Source: TH5896 sp050748485
Lineage (GTDB): Archaea; Thermoproteota; Nitrososphaeria; Nitrososphaerales; Nitrososphaeraceae
Assembly (NCBI GenBank): GCA_050748485.1
Contig: JBOGPP010000258.1
Span: 1-14,871 of the forward strand
Direction of reading: 5' to 3'
DNA: 14,871 nt
Below the pieces are notes generated by a model that was given only the letters and a program-made list of their open reading frames with translations, did no database searches and was not told where the DNA came from. Made by a program: the position numbers and the translations under genes. Numbering within the stretch: position 1 is the stretch's first letter; each line of letters starts with the position of its first letter. Shown piece by piece: positions 6,951-14,592 of this stretch.

Positions 6951-8159
6951 GGAGTTGCGTTTTAAATTTTCGCCTTAAATACGACGGTTTAAGATGCAAT
7001 GCGTTAGGATGCAAGGGTAGGTTATTCTTATTTTATGCAAATAATTCTTTTCGTCTTCTTGTATTTTTCCTTATAACCAGTCAATTACCACGGATCTTCT
7101 AAGGTGTATAGATTCCTGTATCCAATACTCCTAACTATTAATGTCACTAACTGTAACTATCCTGTAAAATGATTCATTGATGCATGAGGTCAGCATGCTT
7201 GTCATTTGAAGTTATTTTCATATCCCCATTTAATATGGCACGTATTATGTGATGTATCTTTGTCATAAAATAGAGGCTGAAATCGTCACTAATAAGTCTT
7301 TACGCATTTGAGGGGGCCCTGCCCACTTAAGAATATTTCCAACTGTCTAGATCATAAAATTTAATGCTTGATTTGGCAACAGTATTATACATAATGACAA
7401 ATAGAATTAACCATTTGTAAATGTGGCGAAAATTACGAAATCCAACTTTCATGGACGGATAATAACCATCAAATCCCTCATAAACTCCATTTCATCGATC
7501 AGAAACGGAGAAACTCTTTTACTATGGTAAGTATATTTGGGCCGCCACATGAATTCTTCCTCCTTCATCTTCTTCAAATGGTTGTATCGGTCTAAATGTA
7601 TGTCTGAAACTTACTCCTAGGAATTATAAGTACAACGTATACCGTTTTTGAGGGGCGTTGTCTCACGTTCGAATAAGCTCATAGAAAATGGGGGAACATT
7701 CGTAGCTGTAGCTTTATTGGTAAGTTAACTGGCCGAGGCGTTGGCAGCCTAAACACTTAGAAACCGACGTCGGAGCAGAAGTATACAGTGAACCTTTGCA
7801 TTAATGGACTGCTTATATTTGCCCGTTAAGGAACGCTTCTCCATTCGTCATTCGAATATTTTTGTTAGTCATTGTCTATCAACTGACCCACGATATGAAT
7901 TATCCCTATCAATCCTTTCAATTGCACTTAATCCCATTTTCTTGGAACTTGAATGAGTATCAATCCATCGTAACTCTTGCTAACATACTCCTATTCACAT
8001 GTGTATAGAGTGGTAAAGCTATTTGATAGTCCTAGTAGTTTAAATCTATGTCTCCGATATTGATCTTTGTGAGTCACATTCAAGAAAAAGAACTCATGGT
8101 AGATATATTGAGCACTTCACCCCTGGAGGGCGAAGGGAGGATGGTCAAGAATCAATGAT

Positions 8160-8186
8160 AGATCGTGAGGTTGTTCCTGACGATCT
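8160..8186 (-). terminator. Hairpin downstream of the secreted WWxW-family gene
   Basis: The arms 8160-8170 and 8176-8186 pair over 10 of 11 positions around a 5-nt loop (TTGTT). The position downstream of the gene ending at 8263 suggests a 3'-end or stabilising structure, but archaeal termination does not need hairpins and no T tract adjoins it. The assignment is weak. Confidence 0.3.
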
Positions 8187-8262
8187 CCCAGAGCGGATTT
8201 GACATGTCTTTCCAATTTCAACGAGAAAAGAGATATGATAATGCGTACTCCATGATAATGTA

Positions 8263-8970
8263 TTATTCTACAATTATTTTGTATTTAATGTCTTGTACAA
8301 AATTAGGATCTACGCAATCCGGATCCGGGCATATTAAACTCGACTTGTAATGAATCGGGTAAGTCCCATTTTTAAGAGGTTCAGTTATTATATAGAAGCC
8401 ATCGGCTACAGCCTTTGCGGGACCACCATCTATAATGCCAAAAATTGCCTTATCAGCCCATACTACATCAAAAGCATCTGTGTGAGTCCTATATTTGAGG
8501 AGATCGTCATAACTGAACTCTTTATCTCCAATTTTGAGGTACAAACTATTAACACTGTCCTGATCCTTCTTGGTGGCAGTGTGTAATTCCTCAACGGATG
8601 CACCTGGAACATCCTTGTCAGTAAGCACTGCCCCCATAACTGGTATGAGAAGCCCTTTGCCAGCTGGGACTCCGCATATTCTTTCTGAATTCCCTCCGCC
8701 ATTACCAGCCAGGTAAAAAACAGAAGAATTTGTGTTCTGCTCACTCGCACATTTTTCTCCTGTAGGATCATCGACAGGATTCTCTGCTGCAGGTATGATG
8801 AGTGTCCATTTCCAATAGTTCTTAATATGTTCGTCGTAAGTCAATCCATACGGTTCGCTTCCTGGTGGGCTAATATTTACCGAGCTTGAAGCTGAAACTG
8901 GTGACGTTAGAGTCAAAGACAGCACGAATAACACCACATAGATCACAACAAAGCAACAAGTTCGACTCAA
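8263..8970 (-). CDS. Secreted WWxW-family protein of unknown function (paralogue C)
   Basis: This protein has 235 residues from TTG 8970. The first 27 residues form a Sec-type signal peptide: a short basic n-region, the hydrophobic core VVIYVVLFVLSLTLT, and an SPVSA site before SSS, so the protein is exported. The mature part shows YGLTYDEHIKNYWKW (41-55), IIPAAENPVDDPTGEKC, VFYLAGN, RICGVPAGKGLLIPV (97-111), and ADGFYIITEPLKNGTYPIHY (189-208). C74 and C99 sit at positions conserved in the tandem relative at 11189, and C214/C219 form a CPDPDC pair; disulfides are plausible outside the cell. The minus-strand ATATAG just before the TTG is too close for box A if TTG is the start. GTG 8946 (residue 9) would fit a leaderless transcript and still leave a signal peptide. 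Function unknown; this is the only exported member of the set. Confidence 0.78.
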   Translation of the reverse strand: MSRTCCFVVIYVVLFVLSLTLTSPVSASSSVNISPPGSEPYGLTYDEHIKNYWKWTLIIPAAENPVDDPTGEKCASEQNTNSSVFYLAGNGGGNSERICGVPAGKGLLIPVMGAVLTDKDVPGASVEELHTATKKDQDSVNSLYLKIGDKEFSYDDLLKYRTHTDAFDVVWADKAIFGIIDGGPAKAVADGFYIITEPLKNGTYPIHYKSSLICPDPDCVDPNFVQDIKYKIIVE

Positions 8971-9040
8971 TCTCTATATGTTTTGCAGTCCCGACTACAA
9001 AAGGATTATGTTTGACCTCGTTGTAAATAACTAGGCAAAG

Positions 9041-10387
9041 TTGGAGAGAGAATATAAAGATACATTCAGCAACAGACTATTTCTTATTCTCATGCTGGGC
9101 TTGATAGCCACTATCCTAATTGATACTTCTATTGTTAAGATTAACGACCTCGTTCCCAAGGATTTTATCTCACTGCAAGGTAAATTAGTATTATTTTCAG
9201 TTAATGGTTCGTTGTGTTTGGTCTTACAGTTTTTCGTAATAAAGCAGATATGGAGTTTATATACAAGAGATCGATTCAGCAGGACGTCAAAGGTTAAATT
9301 CTTCCCTGCAGTCTCTTTAATTTCACTATGTATATTAGGGACGCTTGTGTCATTTTTGATGTTTGAGCAGTTCTATTATGGGTACTACCATACATCGATC
9401 AGTATTTTGATAATTTCGGTTAGCTACGGAACGGCAGCAACTTTCATAATACGTCTATCCCTGTTGTTTTCCTCCTGGTATAAATCAGGCCGTAGCTGGA
9501 TAATCTTTTTATATTTTATGTCGATGCTATTGATAGCATTCAATTTAGTTATTACGGCTGCTTTTATCAGCGCCAAGGTCAACGACAAACCGAACCGTAT
9601 TGGAGAATATGTCGGAGCCTCTGGAGATCTATCAGGAGGTAGACACGTACTATTAGACCATGCGTACAGGGTTTCCTCCTTTATGTCATTTTTCAGTTTG
9701 TGGCTTACAACAGCAATTTTGATGAAATCTTACAGAGAGAAATTATTGAATCCTATATTATTCTGGATTATACTATTGATACCTTTGGTTTACTTTTTAA
9801 TAACATTCTTTTACCAATTCACTTTGGGAAAGCTACTGTTCTCCTATTTACAGATTGATCCATTTTCAGTTTCTATTATTCTGTCTGCATTCTTGTCCTT
9901 GAGTAAGCCAATTGGAGGTTTGGTTTTTGGAATAGCATTCTGGAATATATCCAGAGTGGTCAGTTATGAGAGAAACATCAAGACATACATGATTATCTCT
10001 GGCTGGGGTATCTTTTTAATCTTTGCCGCAAACCAGGCTGCGCTACAAATTGTTCAAACATATCCTCCATTCGGCCTTGCAACATTAACTGTTTTGAATG
10101 TAGCAGGATATTTAATGTTATTGGGCATCTATGAGGCGGCGTCACTTGTTTCGGCAAATAGCAATTTACGTAAATCTATACTTCACCATGCATTAGGGTC
10201 AAAGCTGTTGGGAATTATAGGACATGCTGAAATGGAGAAAGAAATTCAAAATACCGTAACCAAGATTATGGAAAGTCAAGCTTCTGTAGCGACTCAAGGT
10301 GAAAGAGACCTGGAATTGGATGGAGAAGAATTGAGAAGGTATATAGACATGGTAGTAAAAGAAGTAAAAAAGACAAGGGGGGATTAA
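9041..10387 (+). CDS. Polytopic membrane protein of unknown function
   Basis: This 448-residue protein has about nine or ten hydrophobic helices between residues 10 and 380, including LFLILMLGLIATILI near the N-terminus, WIILLIPLVYFLITFF in the middle and LATLTVLNVAGYLMLLGIY as the last. A polar tail of about 65 residues (from HHALGSKLLGIIG through EVKKTRGD), rich in E, K and R, is probably cytoplasmic and helical. I recognise no transporter signature; similar proteins are, to my knowledge, annotated only as hypothetical membrane proteins in this phylum, and a membrane sensor role is a guess. The start is TTG 9041. AATATAAAG at 9051-9059 would fit a leaderless start near ATG 9092, which would cut into the first helix, so the start is uncertain. 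It is divergent from the secreted gene (70 nt apart) and convergent with the gene at 10502. Confidence 0.75.
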   Translation: MEREYKDTFSNRLFLILMLGLIATILIDTSIVKINDLVPKDFISLQGKLVLFSVNGSLCLVLQFFVIKQIWSLYTRDRFSRTSKVKFFPAVSLISLCILGTLVSFLMFEQFYYGYYHTSISILIISVSYGTAATFIIRLSLLFSSWYKSGRSWIIFLYFMSMLLIAFNLVITAAFISAKVNDKPNRIGEYVGASGDLSGGRHVLLDHAYRVSSFMSFFSLWLTTAILMKSYREKLLNPILFWIILLIPLVYFLITFFYQFTLGKLLFSYLQIDPFSVSIILSAFLSLSKPIGGLVFGIAFWNISRVVSYERNIKTYMIISGWGIFLIFAANQAALQIVQTYPPFGLATLTVLNVAGYLMLLGIYEAASLVSANSNLRKSILHHALGSKLLGIIGHAEMEKEIQNTVTKIMESQASVATQGERDLELDGEELRRYIDMVVKEVKKTRGD

Positions 10388-10501
10388 GATTTCCGAATGA
10401 ATCCAATATCGCGTTACTTGTTCTTAAATCGGAAACCTGGAGCCTTGCCTTCGCGTATAAGAGCAAAATCTAGATGTAGTGTTTCTGACATTTCGGAACA
10501 T

Positions 10502-11128
10502 TCATTCTATTAGTACGGTATAATTTGCACCTGAATTCAGTTTGCCCATTTCGCAGGAACCTCGAAACAAAATACTGTGCTTTCCTGCTGGAAGAGGTCT
10601 CAAGAAGACCCAGTACCCATCGGCTGCTGCCCAGGTTGATTGATGTCCTTCCACGCCGTACACATTATTATTATTTATCTCCAGTTCGAACACATAAGGA
10701 TCTGATTTGACTCGTTGCACAAGTACTGGTTTGCCATCCACACTGCATTCTTTCAGAGTAATGGTACTCTCGTCTGAGCTAACACGTTCTATCAGGTCGT
10801 GGTGAGTATGTAATTCAGGACATTCTAAAGGATTAACTTCACAATTTATCACAGGCAAGAGAATTGAACGCGAAGCTGGTATTCTGCAAAAGCGATCAGG
10901 GATGCTTTTGCTCTCATCACCCACTATCCCAGCAAGAAACCAAACATCGTCAAGGGGCTGGTTCACAGGGGCAAATTTTCCAGACTCGTCGATTACGGCA
11001 TTCATAAACCTAGGGGTGGACATAAACCAATTCCACCATTTTACTGTCCATTGACCATAAGTGAGGCCATAAGGACAAGAATCAGCTAAGTAGATCGAAT
11101 TAGTATCAAAGGATCCGTCAGACGACAT
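10502..11128 (-). CDS. WWxW-family protein of unknown function, short cytoplasmic form (paralogue D)
   Basis: This 208-residue protein starts at ATG 11128. The signature is PYGLTYGQWTVKWWNWFMSTP (19-39), followed by VWFLAG (62-67), RFCRIPASRSILLPV (79-93), a central helical and strand region with VDGKPV, YVFELEINNNNVYGV, and ADGYWVFLRPLPAGKHSIL (169-187) with FRGSC after it. There is no signal peptide. The first family cysteine, present in the other two short members (GEKC, GRYC), is replaced by alanine in GKFAPVNQ, while C81 remains, so no disulfide of that type can form. The gene is downstream of its tandem paralogue, 60 nt after its stop, but has its own TATA box. Function unknown. Confidence 0.8.
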   Translation of the reverse strand: MSSDGSFDTNSIYLADSCPYGLTYGQWTVKWWNWFMSTPRFMNAVIDESGKFAPVNQPLDDVWFLAGIVGDESKSIPDRFCRIPASRSILLPVINCEVNPLECPELHTHHDLIERVSSDESTITLKECSVDGKPVLVQRVKSDPYVFELEINNNNVYGVEGHQSTWAAADGYWVFLRPLPAGKHSILFRGSCEMGKLNSGANYTVLIE

Positions 11129-11152
11129 TAAAATTACTAATATTTCCTGTGA

Positions 11153-11161
11153 TTAAATAAG
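11153..11161 (-). promoter_or_regulatory. TATA box of paralogue D
   Basis: Minus-strand CTTATTTAA is centred about 29 nt before ATG 11128, so the transcript should be leaderless or nearly so. It falls inside the 60-nt gap after the stop of the tandem gene, giving D its own promoter. Confidence 0.6.
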
Positions 11162-11188
11162 TTTTCAGATTTCCTAAATACCACTATG

Positions 11189-11932
11189 TCAATCACGGTA
11201 CGGTGATTCATAATGTTTGTTCATTTCCGAACTACTGCATTCAGACATTGGACCCTTCCCAATCGTTATGTCATACAATACCTCGACTCTGAATGTTGAT
11301 TCAGATTCAATATGATCTCTGATTACAGAGTAGACATCTATTTTTCTCATCAGACTTTTTGTGTAGATTTCAGCCAAAAAGGTTTCTCCTTTAAAGTAAA
11401 TGGAATGTCTACCTACATCCAGTGGTTTTAAAAAAAGCCAGTAACCATCGCAGACCGATTCTGTTACTCCTGGGGCCACATCGTATACATTGTCATTTGG
11501 AAATCTCAACTTGAAAACCTCGGATTGCACGCGATAATTTTCAATATACTCTACATTCTCTCCGTCGATGGTTGCTCTCATATTAAGAACTTGATCAGTT
11601 GCCTCTCTGGATCGCTTGATCAATTCGGCCCCAGTCTTTAAGTCGATGTCTTCTTTGAAGGAATCTTCCTTCACAAGCAAAGGAAAGAAGATAGCCCTTC
11701 CCATTGGAACTACACACTTTCGTCTAACCAGAGCAGTATTACCGAATGTACCGGCCAGAAACCAGACCTTTTTGTTGTTCTGATTTACCGAACAATATCT
11801 GCCCGTTAGATCTAAGCAAGGGTTCTCATTCTTCGGTATCGACAACATCCACCTATACCAAATGGCCACCCAATCCTCCCATGATATGCCGAACGGATGG
11901 ATGTGCCGATCATAAAGAAAAAGAGAGCTCAT
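11189..11932 (-). CDS. WWxW-family protein of unknown function, short form with C-terminal extension (paralogue E)
   Basis: This 247-residue protein starts at ATG 11932. It shares with D the segments FGISWEDWVAIWYRWMLSIP (14-33), NPCLDLTGRYCSVNQ, VWFLAG (56-61), RKCVVPMGRAIFFPL (71-85), TIDGENVEYIENYRVQSEVF (121-140) and CDGYWLFLKPLDVGRHSIYF (161-180). Both family cysteines are present (C47, C73). About 60 residues beyond the common module (IYTKSLMRKIDVYSVIRDHI onward) are not found in D. There is no signal peptide or membrane helix. A possible box A is TATTTTAAC near 11961-11970, about 33 nt upstream. It is the first gene of a tandem pair with D. E carries the fullest set of family positions here, so it may be the nearest to the ancestral form; that is inference. 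Confidence 0.8.
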   Translation of the reverse strand: MSSLFLYDRHIHPFGISWEDWVAIWYRWMLSIPKNENPCLDLTGRYCSVNQNNKKVWFLAGTFGNTALVRRKCVVPMGRAIFFPLLVKEDSFKEDIDLKTGAELIKRSREATDQVLNMRATIDGENVEYIENYRVQSEVFKLRFPNDNVYDVAPGVTESVCDGYWLFLKPLDVGRHSIYFKGETFLAEIYTKSLMRKIDVYSVIRDHIESESTFRVEVLYDITIGKGPMSECSSSEMNKHYESPYRD

Positions 11933-12038
11933 TTGTTCTTGGAATCACTTATGATGATATCGTTAAAATATTCGACCTTATCTATTTAACTGCTAGCAAA
12001 ATTTTCTCATGTGACTTCACCTGTCTTGGGAGTAGACT

Positions 12039-12065
12039 GGGCATGGTCACCATGCCCGGGGGGGG
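12039..12065. repeat. 19-nt palindrome followed by a run of eight G
   Basis: GGGCATGGTCACCATGCCC (12039-12057) has perfect 9-nt arms around a single C and is followed directly by G x8 (12058-12065). It could be a protein-binding operator or a structured element; the G tract is unusual in a sequence this AT-rich. Confidence 0.7.
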
Positions 12066-12339
12066 TGCTGAGGAAAGGAACACCGGGACAATAGAGTTCG
12101 GAATACTGTAAAAGAAGGGTGACGGTAAACAGATTATGATAAGATTGCATGGCAAGACAGCAGCTCCAAGAGGTCGTTCCCAAATACCGAATATAGTTAA
12201 AACTCACTGATAGTTTCATTAAGTGTTGACTTCTGTACTCATTAAAAAGTTTGACCGTCGTTCCAACCTACTCCCTCAAAACCGCGTAGCAACCACTATA
12301 TGTCCTATAATTTCAGAGAAGAAGACCAGGAGTGAACAA

Positions 12340-12360
12340 CTACCGGTCATAGACCGGTAG
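12340..12360. repeat. Perfect hairpin nested in a longer inverted repeat
   Basis: CTACCGGTC (12340-12348) and GACCGGTAG (12352-12360) are perfect 9-nt arms around ATA. Outside them CAGGAGT (12327-12333) pairs with ACTCCTG (12391-12397). A T/C-rich stretch follows the inner hairpin. It could be a regulatory RNA, a cruciform site or a recombination site; the sequence does not decide. Confidence 0.65.
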
Positions 12361-12593
12361 CCTCTTTCGAGTTTCTCTTGTCATCATTGTACTCCTGAGA
12401 GATTGGAATAGAAATAGGAGATGTATGTATTGTATTCGACTAGGTAAAACACATGCTATGAAGTAACATAAACATCCATTTCATACCCAATGTATAAAAG
12501 TAGATTTCAGAAAATAATGTAATATTGATAAGATAATATTCTCATACAACTTATAATAGCTGCGTGACTAGCAAAGGTTTAAGAATAACATGA

Positions 12594-12782
12594 ATGATCA
12601 TTGTATTGAATCCAATTTTAGTTTCAATATCGCTTTGGGGACCACTGGCCCCATACCCATTTAATCCAGAGTCACAGGAAATTGAAAAGCGATGTAATAA
12701 CTTTACAGATCAGCTAAAACAGAATAGATCAAGAAATTTATCGTTAAGCATAAAAAACTACTTTTCAAAATTGAACTGTTAG
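12594..12782 (+). CDS. Doubtful small ORF of 62 codons
   Basis: This ORF starts at ATG 12594 and ends 58 nt before the kinase start, with no Shine-Dalgarno or well-placed TATA box that I can see. It includes WGPLAPYPFNPESQEIEK followed by a polar helix-like tail. I recognise no family. It contains the 12-nt copy of the tRNA 3' end, so if that is the attachment site the ORF was created by integration. It is most likely not a real gene. Confidence 0.2.
   Translation: MIIVLNPILVSISLWGPLAPYPFNPESQEIEKRCNNFTDQLKQNRSRNLSLSIKNYFSKLNC
12642..12653 (+). other. Candidate right attachment site (attR): copy of the tRNA-Pro 3' end
   Basis: CCACTGGCCCCA is identical to positions 116-127, the last 12 nt of the tRNA gene including the discriminator base, and in the same orientation, as expected for an element integrated at a tRNA 3' end. 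The identity is short: it breaks at both flanks, and the T loop (TTCGAAT) is not included. It is also part of a near-palindrome with TGGGG just upstream (12636-12640). Confidence 0.4.
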
Positions 12783-12809
12783 ACTTACCAATTAACAAGC
12801 AAAAGACCA

Positions 12810-12820
12810 TTTATATTATA
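12810..12820 (+). promoter_or_regulatory. TATA box of the histidine kinase gene
   Basis: TTTATATTATA is centred about 26-27 nt before TTG 12841, so transcription should begin at the start codon (leaderless). This supports TTG 12841 over ATG 12821, which lies between the box and the transcription start. Confidence 0.65.
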
Positions 12821-12840
12821 ATGGTTGACATGAATTATCA

Positions 12841-14590
12841 TTGTCTGCTTCCAATACTCCAACTATTGATTCTGACAAGACTGAAGTATTGTATGGCTTT
12901 GATAAGACCTACTGAGATGATAATAAAATTCCTAAACAGCTCAGAGGTTTCAATGAATATTTGTGCAGACTATACTTGGCCATCAGTAGCAATGGGTGTG
13001 GAGGTATTTAGGAAAGGATTGTATGAGCTTAAAACAAGAAGCGTCCAGTCACGATTTATAACAGACATCACGAAAGACAATATTGAATATTGTAAAGAAT
13101 TAATGCAAATATCAGAACTTCGTCACCTGGATGGAATTAAGGGTAATTTTGCAATTAGTGAAAAAGGATACACAGCTTCGGCTACCTTGCAAGAAGCATC
13201 TCTACTACAACAAGTTATTTATAGCAATGTTAGAGCGATTCTTGATCAGCAGCAATATGTCTTTGATACTTTATGGAGTAAAGCAATACCTGCTGACCTA
13301 AAGATAAGAGGAATTGAAGAAGGTCTTGACTTAGGAAGGACAGACATAATCCAAAGCCCAAGAATGATACTTGATTTATTCACAAATATGATAAAATCAG
13401 CTAAAACTGAAATATTACTAATGCTTCCTACGATCAATGCCTTTCTTCGTGAGGATCGAATAGGGGTAATAGAACTTTTAAAGAAATCAGCGACAGAGAA
13501 TAATGTAAATGTTAGAATCATAACTCCCAGTAATGATGCTGTCGAAAAAATACTACAAGATACAGAATCTACTTTAGGGGTGAGCGAAGAGCGGCCAGAA
13601 AACCAGAAAAAAGAGAAAGGTTTTGAAGTACAATGTAGCAATATTCAATTCAAAGAGACAGCCGTAACTACCGTTACTACATTAGTTGTCGACAGAAAAG
13701 AGTCGTTAGCGATAGAAAAGACAGATGATTCAAAACTAGAATTTATAGAGGCAATTGGATTAACTACTTATTCAAACAGTGAACCAACAGTAATATCCTA
13801 TGTTTCAATCTTTGAGGGCTTTTGGAAGCAGGGTGAACTGCTAAACCAGCTGGAAGCACATGATAAAATGCAGAGAGAATTTATCAATGTAGCTAGTCAT
13901 GAAATGAAAACACCTACCCAAGCCATTCTTGGGACCAGCGGGCTATTGAAGTATTATCCAGAAAGAAAAGATGAATTAATAGAAATAATACAAAGAAACG
14001 CCAAAAGACTTCAGACACTCATTAGTAATATACTGGATGTAACAAGAATTGAGAGTCAGACGCTAATACTCAATAAGGAACGATTTGATATACGTAATTT
14101 GGTATATTCTGTGGCAGAGGATTGCAATGATAGAGCAAAAGATAATAATATCCAATTAATCAACAAAAATAATAATAGCATTAACCCTATTTTCGTAGAA
14201 GCAGATAGGGACAGGATTGTCCAGGTTCTTTTCAATCTGTTAAGCAATGCTATCAAATTTACAAACCACGGGAAAATATCCATTAATTTATTTGAAAAGA
14301 TTCAAGATAAGGAAGGTGGAAAAAAAGAAATCATTATAAGTGTAACTGATACAGGTAGCGGGATAAATAGTGAAATTTTTGGAAGGCTATTTTCAAAATT
14401 TGCTTCAAAGTCATATCAAGGCACCGGTTTAGGATTATTCATTTGCAAAAGTATAATACATGCCCATGGAGGAAGGGGCTAATGGGCTGAAAACAATAGT
14501 AGTGTTGACGGAGATGGAGATAAGAGTAGTGTGGGGGCTACTATTACATTTAGTCTGCCTAGCGCCGCCTCAGAGGATGGCGAAAATTAA
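12841..14590 (+). pseudogene. Sensor histidine kinase, disrupted at both ends
   Basis: From the leaderless TTG 12841 the protein reads TIDSDKTEVLYGFDKT. A surplus T at 12910 then shifts the frame, and it continues as TEMIIKFLNSSEVSMNICAD. The uninterrupted frame therefore appears as an ORF from ATG 12821 to 14482 (553 codons) with a nonsense N-terminus. A long N-terminal input region contains two alpha/beta repeats (around SVQSRFITDITKDN and AKTEILLMLPTINA). HisKA has SHEMKTP, with the phospho-acceptor His encoded at 13898-13900. HATPase_c has LFNLLSNAIKFT (N box), VTDTGSGI (G1) and GTGLGLFICKSI (G2). TAA 14480-14482 cuts the protein at HGGRG; the frame resumes as WAENNSSVDGDGDKSS and GATITFSLP to TAA 14588-14590, the usual end of this domain. 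It has no transmembrane helices. Restart at ATG 12917 could still give a near-complete kinase lacking the last strand, so activity cannot be excluded. Confidence 0.72.
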
Positions 14591-14592
14591 CA

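Larger units (their letters stand above)
6912..8262. other. Long stretch without a convincing gene
   Basis: Apart from the promoter of the gene at 6033-6911, no ORF here has recognisable coding character. The best fragment is on the minus strand at about 7449-7568 (39 codons, with SPFLIDEMEFMRDLMVI). An overlapping minus-strand frame just upstream contains FRPIQPFEEDEGG. They could be remains of a decayed gene, or chance. A near-perfect hairpin at 8160-8186 pairs AGATCGT with ACGATCT, extended by AGG/CCT past one G-G mismatch. It lies 77 nt beyond the 3' end of the minus-strand gene at 8263. No tRNA, rRNA or CRISPR repeat is visible. A structured non-coding RNA cannot be excluded by eye. Confidence 0.5.
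11933..12593. other. Non-coding region with two palindromes
   Basis: No gene is convincing in this 661-nt stretch; the plus-strand frame covering 11746-12111 mostly overlaps a real gene on the other strand and has no recognisable features. The stretch holds the promoter of the gene ending at 11189, two strong inverted repeats listed separately, and a very AT-rich tail from about 12470. It may be a regulatory or attachment-related region near the right end of the element. Confidence 0.5.

Noticed and set aside
7449..7568. Minus-strand 39-codon ORF with SPFLIDEMEFMRDLMVI.
   Set aside because: It is too short, no promoter is evident and an overlapping frame looks equally plausible, so it is only noted as a possible remnant.
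7667..7674. GTTCGAAT, matching the T loop of the tRNA, as another att fragment or tRNA remnant.
   Set aside because: It is only 8 nt and its flanks form no T stem or acceptor stem; expected by chance.
11746..12111. Plus-strand 121-codon ORF overlapping the gene at 11189-11932.
   Set aside because: Half of it is antisense to a clearly conserved gene and the rest contains the palindrome and G run; its composition is not protein-like.
12821..12823. ATG 12821 as the histidine kinase start.
   Set aside because: It lies between the TATA box and the expected transcription start, and the first 30 residues from it are an out-of-frame reading of the better sequence that starts at TTG 12841.
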